Position numbers and translations under genes: made by a program. From the NCBI GenBank assembly GCA_002347095.1, contig DDWZ01000026.1, forward strand, positions 62,001-126,000: DNA of 64,000 bases. The letters run 5' to 3'. The first letter of the stretch is position 1. Each line of letters begins with the position of its first letter. The notes under the pieces are model-generated. The model saw nothing but the letters and a program-made list of their open reading frames with translations. It was not told the DNA's origin and searched no databases. This document shows positions 33,289 to 40,802 of this stretch, in pieces. Source of the stretch: Desulfobulbaceae bacterium UBA2273 (GTDB taxonomy: Bacteria; Desulfobacterota; Desulfobulbia; Desulfobulbales; Desulfurivibrionaceae).

Positions 33289-35877
33289 TTATTTACCGGC
33301 GACAATACCGTAATCACCCATGAGAAACGCCTCGGCATACCTGGCAACGGCCTGGTCGTCGGTCATCTGCACGTCCAACTGCCTGGTGAAACCGATCAAC
33401 CGGCCAAGAATATCGAGGGTGCGCTCCATTTCCGGTTGCGCCAGATTGCCGGTGCGGGCAATCACCAGGTCCCCCTTGGTTTTCACGCTGAAATCAAAGG
33501 CCTCAAGGATGGTGGCGATGAGGGTCGCCCGCCGCGAACGCTTGGCAATGTCCGTGGCTCCGCCAAGAAATCGGAAATAGATATGATTGTCGCGCTCCAC
33601 ATCGTGGCAGAAGGCGTCAATGATATTGAAATGATAGCCAAAACGGAAGCAGAGGTTCACATAGGTTTCGCTGATGATGGCGATGTTGTGCCCGGTGTAC
33701 TGTCCGGAAAGGGTGTCCTGGGGAGTGGTCATCATGCTGTGCATCATGTCCTGAAAGCTCACCTGCATGGCCTCTTGGTGCCAGGCCCCCGGAAAAAGCA
33801 TGCCCTGGAGAATGGCCCGGAAGGGAATCGAGCGGACGGCGGAAAAGGGAATTTGATCCCGCGGGGCGTCCGGGGCAATGCCGCCGCCGATGTCGATGGC
33901 AAGAATACCGGCTTGAATGGGCAGGTCCAACCGCCTTGCCAAGCCGCCGGGCAGACAGCGGTCATCACGCCCCAGCTCCACCAGATGCAACACCGCGGTT
34001 TCATGGATGAAACGCAGCACATCGTGGAAGGTTTTGCAGCCTTCGGGACTGAACTCCTGCATCAGCGGATCAACCAGATTCAGCCGGGAAACCTCCCGGA
34101 GAATCCGGCGCAACATGCGAAACTCAGGGGCCATGTGCAGGTCCATGGTGGTGGTCGCCTGGTAGGTAAGCAGTTCCACCGCCCTGCCCCGGTAGATCCG
34201 GCGATCCTCGGCGTCCACGGTGATTTCCTCGCCGTTCGCCACCTTGTCCATGATATCGGAAACCCCTACCAGGCAGGGAACCCGCAACTCCCGGCAAAGG
34301 GTGGCCATGTGGCTTGTCGGGCTGCCCACCTGGGTGACAATGGCCGAGGCCCGGTGCATGACCTGGACGAATTGGGAGGAGTCGCGGTGGCTGATGAGCA
34401 CCGCGCCCTCGGGGAACTCCTTGAGATCGGCCAGGGTCTCCACCCAAAAGGCCGGACCGGCGCCGATGCCCTGCTGGGCCACCCGTCCGGAATCCGCCGC
34501 GATAAGCTCATAGCCTTCGAGTTTTTCGGAAAGCAGATGTTTCTCCCTTGCGCTCTCCGTGATCAACAGGGGCCTGGATTGCAATATGTAGAGAACGCCA
34601 TCCTGTCCCAAGGTCCATTCGATGTCCTGGGGCCTTTTGAAAAAGGTTTCCAGATGGATGGCAGCGGCGGCAAGTTCCAGAAGAATCGGCTCGTCAAGAC
34701 AAGGGGCCTCGACTTGCCCCTCCGGCACCTCTTGCATGGCAAGCCCGCCGTCCATGCCCCCCGTCGCCAGCAAGGCCTCGTGTTTTGCGGCGATTATCTG
34801 TTCAACAATCCGCGGCGCCTCCTCCTTGCTGAGTCTGAAAAAATCCGTGGGCACTTGCCCTTCGACCACCGCCTGCCCCTGTCCCAGAGCGCCCACCACC
34901 ACCATTTTCTGCGAGCCGGGTTCCATGGGATCAACGGAATAGATGATGCCGCTGGCGCGGGCAGGGATCATGCGCTGGCAGCAGGCGGCAATGGACATGG
35001 GCCCGCCTTCGGGGAAGACCTGCCGCCGGTAACGGATGGCCTTGGCGCCGAAAAGACTGGCCGCGACCTGGAGATAGGCGCGATATACCGGCTCTGCTTG
35101 GGGTGGGACCTGTAACTCGGAATGAAACTGCCCGGCAAAGGAGAAATCCATATCCTCTTCCTGGGCGCTGCTGCGAACCGCGAGAAAAAGCGGGAGACCG
35201 CCCAGATCCGCGAGACGCTGCAGAAACCCGGCCAGGGCATCAAGAAATCCTGAAGGCGGCTCGGCGCTAAGCACCTTTTTTTGCAAGGCCTGACGCAGCA
35301 GGTCAAGTTGATCTTCATTGACGTCGGACTCTGCCAACGCCTGTTCAAAAAGGTCAAATTCGGGGCGGATTCCGTTCAGATCAAGCAAATCGTGGAACAG
35401 GCGGCTGGTAATAACAAACCCTTCCGGGACGCGAACCTTGGGGTTGTTGAGCAACTCGGAAAGATGCGCGGCCTTGCCGCCCACCAGGGGCCAATGCCTG
35501 GTCTCGACCTCCGCAAGCCAAAGCAGGGGCGGGCCTTCCCTATCGTCGCGCTTGGTGAGAATGGCCCGGACCCTTGCCTCCATGGAGGCAAAAACCTCGT
35601 GGAGCGTTGCGCACTGGTCTTGGGTCAGGATGTTGATCGCGCCAATGGCTCGACGCATGGCCGCGATCATCTCCTCGACCGTAGCTTCCACATAGCGGAG
35701 ATCGAAGAGATACTCGCCGCTCAGTTTCTCCCCCATGTCGGCGATAATCTCAAGGGCCTGGTTGTTCGCCTTGAGCACCTCGCGAAACTGGGAAAAGACC
35801 AGGGGCAGAGGCCGGCAGGCCTTGGGCGTGAGCCAGCGTTGGAAGGGAAATCCTTTCAGGAGATCACGGAGGGCCAT
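33289..35877 (-). CDS. PEP-synthase-like phosphotransferase, paralog D
   Basis: This is an 862-aa protein and the first gene of the ten-gene block. It has a helical N-terminus (LKANNQALEIIADMGEKLSG), ATP-grasp (VGGKAAHLSELLNN near 131, LAVRSSAQEEDMDFSFAGQ, PQDIEWTL), swivel domain SPTSHMATLCRE with His523, and the shared C-terminal domain (CKTFHDVLRFIHETA, AIDIGGG, NHIYFRFLGG, GRLIGFTRQLD). It is closest to paralog A in the regions I compared by eye. CAGGAG lies 10 nt before the ATG, and that ribosome-binding site directly follows the T-run of a strong terminator hairpin (35892-35943). Confidence 0.85.
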   Translation of the reverse strand: MALRDLLKGFPFQRWLTPKACRPLPLVFSQFREVLKANNQALEIIADMGEKLSGEYLFDLRYVEATVEEMIAAMRRAIGAINILTQDQCATLHEVFASMEARVRAILTKRDDREGPPLLWLAEVETRHWPLVGGKAAHLSELLNNPKVRVPEGFVITSRLFHDLLDLNGIRPEFDLFEQALAESDVNEDQLDLLRQALQKKVLSAEPPSGFLDALAGFLQRLADLGGLPLFLAVRSSAQEEDMDFSFAGQFHSELQVPPQAEPVYRAYLQVAASLFGAKAIRYRRQVFPEGGPMSIAACCQRMIPARASGIIYSVDPMEPGSQKMVVVGALGQGQAVVEGQVPTDFFRLSKEEAPRIVEQIIAAKHEALLATGGMDGGLAMQEVPEGQVEAPCLDEPILLELAAAAIHLETFFKRPQDIEWTLGQDGVLYILQSRPLLITESAREKHLLSEKLEGYELIAADSGRVAQQGIGAGPAFWVETLADLKEFPEGAVLISHRDSSQFVQVMHRASAIVTQVGSPTSHMATLCRELRVPCLVGVSDIMDKVANGEEITVDAEDRRIYRGRAVELLTYQATTTMDLHMAPEFRMLRRILREVSRLNLVDPLMQEFSPEGCKTFHDVLRFIHETAVLHLVELGRDDRCLPGGLARRLDLPIQAGILAIDIGGGIAPDAPRDQIPFSAVRSIPFRAILQGMLFPGAWHQEAMQVSFQDMMHSMMTTPQDTLSGQYTGHNIAIISETYVNLCFRFGYHFNIIDAFCHDVERDNHIYFRFLGGATDIAKRSRRATLIATILEAFDFSVKTKGDLVIARTGNLAQPEMERTLDILGRLIGFTRQLDVQMTDDQAVARYAEAFLMGDYGIVAGK

Positions 35878-35891
35878 GCGTTGCGCTCCTG

Positions 35892-35943
35892 AAAAAATCG
35901 GCGTGGAGGGTAGATAAGGTTCTCTTTTTCTACCCCACGCCGA
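35892..35943 (-). terminator. Strong intrinsic terminator / possible attenuator before paralog D
   Basis: On the minus strand the arms TCGGCGTGG and CCACGCCGA continue into a second paired section (GGTAG with CTACC), giving about 14 bp with two small bulges, a 16-nt loop, then six T. It lies 26 nt after the TIGR02186 stop. The T-run is about 15 nt from the paralog D ATG, leaving no room for a promoter after it. The plus-strand side has A-runs only, so it works in the minus direction. Confidence 0.85.
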
Positions 35944-35968
35944 CTAAAAAAAAAACTAAAAAATAAAA

Positions 35969-36763
35969 TCAGTGGCTACCGCCACCCTTCTTGAAGATCG
36001 CGCCCACACCCAAGCCGGCGAGCAGAGCGACAATAACAGCCATGATGCCATACAATCCAGCCTGATCAACGGCCATTTTTGACAGGGCCGCAACCATCCC
36101 TGTGCTCTTGACTTCAATATTGGCCGAAGCCCGCTCCACTACCTTGCCGTTCCTGACGGCAACCACATTCACCGTATATATTCCCGGAGGCGCCTGATAC
36201 GGCCAGGCAACGTCCACCGTATAGGTGTTGCCATTTTCCCCATGCTGGCGGACAATGGCCCCCTCCCGCATGTCGTAGACATTCTCCTCCTTCTTGAATT
36301 TGAGGTACTCGTCGAACCATTTTCCGTCCGCGGGATTCCCCTTGCCGTCTTCAATCCGGATATGTCCGCGCAGGGCTTCAAAACCGAGCAGATTCTGGTT
36401 GAGTTCCGCTGCGTCCAGAATACGGCTGAGATCGGCGGTGCTGCTTAACAGATACACGCGCGGTGCATCCTTGAATTCAAGGGACCCCTTTTTCATCCAG
36501 ACCAACCCGCCTACCTTTTCATAGTTTCTCAAGGCAGTATCAACAGGTTCGCTGGTGATGGTGACGATCAGGTCGTCGGTGCTCGCGCTCTGGCCGGTGA
36601 TTGCCAATTGCGCTCCATGATAGGTGAAGGTTATGGGAATATTGTCCGGAGTGACCGAGCAGGTAAGCGCTTGGGCCGCAGGAACAGACACGGTGGCAAG
36701 GCCGAACAGCACCAGAGCCATGGACATGAAAAATCGAGTGGAATTCATGATGGCACGTTTCAT
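35969..36763 (-). CDS. TIGR02186 family (Alph_Pro_TM-like) membrane-anchored protein
   Basis: This 264-aa exported protein has a signal peptide (MKRAIMNSTRFFMSMALVLF to SVPAAQALT, cleavage near residue 33). A beta-rich extracytoplasmic body contains PDNIPITFTYHGAQLAITGQ and PPGIYTVNVVAVRNGKVV. One C-terminal membrane helix (LYGIMAVIVALLAGLGVGAIF) is followed by a short basic tail. The family is regularly found beside TauE/SafE permeases, as here. ATG 36763 is one base after the permease stop and follows GGGAGG. Its exact role is unknown; it may assist or gate the transporter. Confidence 0.88.
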   Translation of the reverse strand: MKRAIMNSTRFFMSMALVLFGLATVSVPAAQALTCSVTPDNIPITFTYHGAQLAITGQSASTDDLIVTITSEPVDTALRNYEKVGGLVWMKKGSLEFKDAPRVYLLSSTADLSRILDAAELNQNLLGFEALRGHIRIEDGKGNPADGKWFDEYLKFKKEENVYDMREGAIVRQHGENGNTYTVDVAWPYQAPPGIYTVNVVAVRNGKVVERASANIEVKSTGMVAALSKMAVDQAGLYGIMAVIVALLAGLGVGAIFKKGGGSH

Positions 36764-36764
36764 T

Positions 36765-37694
36765 TTAGTGGCCTCCCGCATAGGAAAGAAGAATGGAAGG
36801 CTCCATCACCAGCTCGAGAACAATCTTAACGGTGACGGCAAGTACGATGATGGAAAGGAGGATTTTCAACTGATCGCCATGGAGCTTACGACCCAAAACG
36901 GTGCCGATCTGAGCGCCGAACACGGAACCCACCAGAAGAATAATGGCCAGGATGAAATCAACCGTGTGATTGGAGTAGGCCTGGAGATAGGTAACCTCAA
37001 TGCAGGTAAAAAGAATCTGGAACAAGCTGGTTCCAACCACTACATGCATGGGCATCCGCAGCATGTAGATCATTACCGGCACCATGAGAAAGCCGCCGCC
37101 GACTCCCATGATTGCGGCAAGCACGCCGACAAAGGTGCCAAGAAAAAGCGGGACCAGGGCCGAATGGGTGACCCCTGATTTTTCAAAGTAGGTCTGCATG
37201 GGCAGGGCCGCGAAGAAGCCGCCCTTCTTTTCCTTCGGGGCAGCCGCCGGAGCAGATGTGGCTGAAGCCTTCTTGGTTTTCCGCATGGCATTGAGGCTTT
37301 CAACGAACATGAAACTGCCGACTCCACCCAACATAACCACATAGGTCATCTTGATGAGAAAATCCGCGCCGCCAGTGGCGCGCAGTAATTTGATAACCTG
37401 TACTCCGCCCGCTCCGCCGGCAAACCCGCCGATCAAAAGATAGAGGCCCATCTTGAAATCGACGTTGCCGAGGCGCCAGTGGGAAATGGTTCCGGAAGCG
37501 GAAGCCGCCACGATCTGGTTGGCGTCCGTTGCCGCCGCAATTGTCGGCGGGATGCCGACCATCATCAGGAGCGGGGTCATGAGAAACCCCCCGCCCACGC
37601 CAAAGAGGCCGGACAACAACCCGACCGCCAGTCCCAGGCCCATTACCACCAGATAATTTACGCTGGTGAGGGCTATTGGCAAATACATGTACAT
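36765..37694 (-). CDS. TauE/SafE-family (TSUP) anion transporter
   Basis: This 309-aa integral membrane protein has about eight helices in two related halves. Each half begins with the glycine-rich TSUP motif: GLLSGLFGVGGGFLMTPLLM near residue 22 and GVLAAIMGVGGGFLMVPVMI near 198. A charged cytoplasmic loop lies at about 140-170. The family exports sulfite, sulfonates or other small anions; the substrate here is not determined. GGGAGGAAGAAG before the ATG is a good ribosome-binding site. It is followed by TIGR02186 and preceded by a USP-like gene behind a sigma-54 promoter. Confidence 0.92.
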   Translation of the reverse strand: MYMYLPIALTSVNYLVVMGLGLAVGLLSGLFGVGGGFLMTPLLMMVGIPPTIAAATDANQIVAASASGTISHWRLGNVDFKMGLYLLIGGFAGGAGGVQVIKLLRATGGADFLIKMTYVVMLGGVGSFMFVESLNAMRKTKKASATSAPAAAPKEKKGGFFAALPMQTYFEKSGVTHSALVPLFLGTFVGVLAAIMGVGGGFLMVPVMIYMLRMPMHVVVGTSLFQILFTCIEVTYLQAYSNHTVDFILAIILLVGSVFGAQIGTVLGRKLHGDQLKILLSIIVLAVTVKIVLELVMEPSILLSYAGGH

Positions 37695-37706
37695 CTTCTT
37701 CCTCCC

Positions 37707-38252
37707 TTACTCATTCTTGTTGTGTTGCAATACTGTTGAAAAAATGTCGGCCCTTTCACCATCCGCCAGGGAAGATCCCCCCGGCATCACAGCCCGGGAC
37801 CGGCCGTTGATTTCGAAAATAACGCACTCAAGGGTAGATGCGTCCCATGGAGTCATGATAACAGACCACAGGACCGGCAGATACCAGTTTTTCTCTGTCT
37901 GAAGCTGCTTGCGAAGCAGGTTGACCCAAGCGCTCTTACGCTTCAAGCCTTTCCGGTCAGTAACCCCGAGAACAAGGCAGAATATCCGGTGCGCGCAGAG
38001 AAAGCGGATCAGGGGCTCCCCTGTCAACCTTTCCAGGATGTGCGTATGAATCCTTACCCCTGCCTGGTCGCCAAGCGTTGAGAGCAAAGAAACAGCTTGT
38101 TTCTGAGTCTCGCTGGCCTCTTCACCCTTTCGCTCCGCCTTGTACGCGGTGTGCAGAATTCCCGTGGTCCGCCGGGCAAGCTCAACGGCATGGACAACGG
38201 CGGATGGATCGGCGACGGCGCCAGTCAGGAGGAGTGCGATACCAGCTTCCAT
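37707..38252 (-). CDS. Universal-stress-protein-like protein without the ATP motif
   Basis: This 181-aa protein begins MEAGIALLLTGAVADPSAVV. Residues 1-125 follow the USP/nucleotide-binding alpha/beta pattern (VHAVELARRTTGILHTA, then IFCLVLGVTDRKGLKR). The glycine-rich GX2GX9G(S/T) loop of ATP-binding USPs is absent. About 55 extra residues at the C-terminus are unrecognised. ATG 38252 follows GAGGAG. It is the first gene after the sigma-54 promoter at 38302-38317 and lies 12 nt from the transporter, so it heads the USP-TSUP-TIGR02186 operon. USP assignment is by pattern only. Confidence 0.65.
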   Translation of the reverse strand: MEAGIALLLTGAVADPSAVVHAVELARRTTGILHTAYKAERKGEEASETQKQAVSLLSTLGDQAGVRIHTHILERLTGEPLIRFLCAHRIFCLVLGVTDRKGLKRKSAWVNLLRKQLQTEKNWYLPVLWSVIMTPWDASTLECVIFEINGRSRAVMPGGSSLADGERADIFSTVLQHNKNE

Positions 38253-38301
38253 GGATGCTCCTCGGATGCCTGTGCAGGCAATCGTTACGGCACCGCAAAC
38301 T

Positions 38302-38317
38302 AGCATGAATCATGCCA
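38302..38317 (-). promoter_or_regulatory. Sigma-54 promoter of the USP-like / TSUP / TIGR02186 operon
   Basis: On the minus strand, TGGCATGATTCATGCT matches the sigma-54 pattern TGGCAC-N5-TTGCA with the invariant GG and GC in the correct register. Transcription should begin near 38290, about 38 nt before the ATG at 38252. A gene for a sigma-54 activator lies directly upstream. Confidence 0.75.
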
Positions 38318-38382
38318 CAGTAGTCATCATCTTGTTTCTGTGTGCTTTTTCGAGAAACTGGGGGGAAAAGAGTAAAGAAAAC

Positions 38383-38466
38383 TGTTCACATCTGAAACGG
38401 CAAACAAGCAACTCATTGTTTTGAAATGATTTTTAACAGGTGCAACAGATGTTTCAAAGGGAAACA
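38383..38466. promoter_or_regulatory. Enhancer-like dyads for a sigma-54 activator
   Basis: A perfect inverted repeat TGTTTC-N5-GAAACA lies at 38450-38466, and a related dyad TGTTCA-N5-GAAACG at 38383-38399. Their centres are 67 bp apart and about 100 and 168 bp upstream of the predicted start. Further TGTTTC and GAAACT half-sites occur at 38333-38338 and 38354-38359. This spacing fits upstream activator sites for the NtrC-type regulator encoded at 38496-39860. Confidence 0.6.
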
Positions 38467-38495
38467 GCACTGCGGAAAGAGAATACAAAGAGCGG

Positions 38496-39860
38496 CTATT
38501 TCCCGGAAAACAGATTGAGCGCCTTGAGACGTCGCCATAAGGTGGTGCGAGAGATGCCGAGCAGGCGGGCGGTTTCGGTCTGATTGAAGCCGGTGCGGCG
38601 GTAGACCTCGGTGATGTGTTCCTGCTCCAGAACCTTCAGATGGTGAGTGTTTTTTTCCGGAACCGAGGGTTTGGTTTCGGCGAAAAAGATATCCGGCGGG
38701 AGATCCCTGGCCGTGAGCACCGATTCCCGGGAAAGGGCCACCGCCCGCTCCACGATATTCTGCAGCTCCCTGACGTTGCCGGGGAAGGTATACGACGAGA
38801 GCGCCCCCAAAAAATCGGCGCCGATTTCCGGCACGGGTTTGCCGAACTGCTCGGCGATAAAAGAGACGAAATGCTCCACAAGCAACGGGATATCCTCCTG
38901 GCGCTTGCGCAGGGGGGGGATATTGATCATTACCACCTTGAGACGGTAAAACAGATCCTGGCGGAACTCACCGGCGGCGATCATCTTCTCGATATCCCGG
39001 TTGGTTGCGGCAATGAGCCGCACATTGATGCTGACCGGGGCGATGCCCCCCACCCGCAACAATGTTCGTTCCTGGATAACCCGCAGCAGCTTGATCTGCA
39101 TGGGGATTGGCATCTCGCCAACCTCATCGAGAAAAACCGTTCCGCCGTTGGCCGCCTCCAGCAATCCTAGCTTGGTGCTCACCGCGCCGGTAAAAGCCCC
39201 CTTTTCATGGCCAAAGAGCTCGTTGGCCACCAGCTCTTCGCTGAAGGCCCCGCAGTTGAAGGGGATAAATGGCTGCCGGCCTCGTCCGCTGGCGCTGTGG
39301 AGCGCCCTGGCCACCAGCTCCTTGCCGGTGCCGGATTCCCCCTGAATGAGCACGTTACAGTTGAGCGGCGCGATCTGACGGATGGTCTTGAATATCTCCT
39401 GCATGGCCGGGGAGCAGCCGATGATCCCGGCAAAGCGGTCGCCACTTCCCGGCTCAGGCTCAAGACCTCCGCCCGCGCCTGCATCCTGCAGGGCGTCACG
39501 CACGGCATTGCGCAGCTCCTCAAGCCGGAAAGGCTTGGCGAGATAGTGATAGGCTCCGGCCTTCATGGCCCGGACCGCGTGGTCGACCGAGGCATAGCCG
39601 GTCATCAGGATAACCTTGGTCGCCGGGGCCAAAGCTATGACCCGCTGGAGAATGTCAAGGCCGTCGGCATCGTTGAGGCGAACGTCCGTGACCAAAACCT
39701 CCGCGGGTATTTCCGAAAACCGCTCCATGGCCTCGGAAGCGGAGACAAAGCCTTCGACCTCATAGCCATCCTTGCCCAAGGCCTGCACCAGCCGGCGGAC
39801 CGTGACTATTTCATCGTCAAGGATATAGATGCGGATTTTTTGCGGGACATTTTCTGTCAT
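38496..39860 (-). CDS. Sigma-54-dependent NtrC-family response regulator
   Basis: This 454-aa regulator has a receiver at 8-122 (LDDEIVTVRRL, VLVTDVRLNDADG, LMTGYAS, LAKPFRLEEL). The AAA+ sigma-54 activation domain shows Walker A GESGTGKELVARALH, the sigma-54 contact loop EKGAFTGA and Walker B GGTVFLDEVGEM. The C-terminal Fis-type helix-turn-helix is FNQTETARLLGISRTTLWRRL. It should activate sigma-54 promoters when phosphorylated; the nearest is at 38302-38317, about 180 bp from its stop codon. No kinase is directly adjacent, so its partner may be one of the kinases in this window. Confidence 0.95.
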   Translation of the reverse strand: MTENVPQKIRIYILDDEIVTVRRLVQALGKDGYEVEGFVSASEAMERFSEIPAEVLVTDVRLNDADGLDILQRVIALAPATKVILMTGYASVDHAVRAMKAGAYHYLAKPFRLEELRNAVRDALQDAGAGGGLEPEPGSGDRFAGIIGCSPAMQEIFKTIRQIAPLNCNVLIQGESGTGKELVARALHSASGRGRQPFIPFNCGAFSEELVANELFGHEKGAFTGAVSTKLGLLEAANGGTVFLDEVGEMPIPMQIKLLRVIQERTLLRVGGIAPVSINVRLIAATNRDIEKMIAAGEFRQDLFYRLKVVMINIPPLRKRQEDIPLLVEHFVSFIAEQFGKPVPEIGADFLGALSSYTFPGNVRELQNIVERAVALSRESVLTARDLPPDIFFAETKPSVPEKNTHHLKVLEQEHITEVYRRTGFNQTETARLLGISRTTLWRRLKALNLFSGK

Positions 39861-40089
39861 GAGCCAGGTTTTTCCAAGAAAGTAGCGGAGGCGGACTTAC
39901 GCATCTCAAACAACAGAGGCTTGGCCAGACTAGCACGCTCTCCGTCACCTTGCAAAGCGAATTTTACGGGAAGGGAATGGCGCACTGCTTTCACTGAGAC
40001 AGAAAAAAACACCTTGGCTTTCTCGAATACCTGGCGTATTTTTATGGCATCCTCTCCCTGCCAACACCCCTGAAGCATATGCGCCGAGC

Positions 40090-40326
40090 ATGCCCATGCC
40101 CCCAAACAACCAAGCAGACACCACCGCCTCCGCAACAGAATGTCCACAGCTTCGCCTTGCCTGCCTCTTCTGCGGGGGCGAGTCGATTCTTACCGGGCGT
40201 TGACACAACGCCACAGTGCTCTGCACGGTGTGCGGAATGGAATCTTCGGCGGCACTCCACCGCGAACAGATCGAACAGTGGCAGGAGAACGTCTGCCGTT
40301 GCCTGACGCAGGGACGAACCCCGTAG
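40090..40326 (+). pseudogene. Lar-like zinc-ribbon ORF interrupted by an in-frame TGA
   Basis: The frame from ATG 40090 reads MPMPPNNQADTTASATECPQ, then ACLFCGGESILTGR, and meets TGA at 40201-40203. It then continues open to TAG 40324 with VLCTVCGMESSAALHREQIE. Together the two parts give the CxFCGGE...CxxCG...EAIxxW-like pattern of small restriction-alleviation (Lar-type) zinc ribbons. Either the gene is broken by a nonsense mutation or the TGA is read through. A hairpin (GTGC-TCT-GCAC) follows the TGA. There is no clear ribosome-binding site, so expression is doubtful. Confidence 0.45.
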
Positions 40327-40409
40327 ATTTGGGCAAACAGGAGGCTGGGCTTACAGATTTTTTTTGAGACTCAACCGAAAACGGGGAGGGAAGGCGGGGA
40401 CGGGGGCGG

Positions 40410-40628
40410 TCAGATTTTGTAGCGCTGATAGATTTCTATGCGTACCGGACAGTCACAGGTGTACAGGCTGCCGTATTTCCGCTGGTAGGGGCAATCCTTC
40501 TCCCCCTGGCCAACAAAATAAAAACTATCGCCGTCAATGGGAAAAGCCGGCCGGCAATAGTTATGCGCATCCCTGCAGGCATGCGCTTTTTTGCACAGAG
40601 AGGCGAGGGGCTTCTTCTTTTTGTCCAT
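40410..40628 (-). CDS. Small cysteine-rich protein of unknown function
   Basis: This is a 72-aa protein with a basic start (MDKKKKPLASLCKKAHAC) and six cysteines spaced across its length (SLC, HAC, NYC, KDC, YTC, DC). They could bind a metal or an iron-sulfur cluster. Aromatic residues are frequent (FYFVGQ, IYQRY). The ATG follows TAGGAACAG, a moderate ribosome-binding site. I do not recognise the family. It is on the same strand as, and downstream of, the receiver gene at 40803, with a gap of about 170 nt. Confidence 0.6.
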   Translation of the reverse strand: MDKKKKPLASLCKKAHACRDAHNYCRPAFPIDGDSFYFVGQGEKDCPYQRKYGSLYTCDCPVRIEIYQRYKI

Positions 40629-40802
40629 TCAACTGTTCCTACCGCTTGGGTCTACCGCTTGAGTTGCAGAATTGCGCAACCCTATCACATGGCATCCCTC
40701 AAGTACAATACGGAAAAAATACGGGGCATTCCCCTGCTTTCCGCACAGGAAAAAAATTCACGAACAGACAAAAAATAGTACGCTCTTGCCGGATACACCT
40801 CC

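Noticed and set aside
31345..35115. Very long plus-strand open frames (524 and 646 codons) antisense to kinase 2 and paralog D
   Set aside because: They mirror GC-rich coding strands, have no ribosome-binding site or recognisable domains, and read as low-complexity His/Gly/Leu-rich sequence; the minus-strand proteins have clear motifs.
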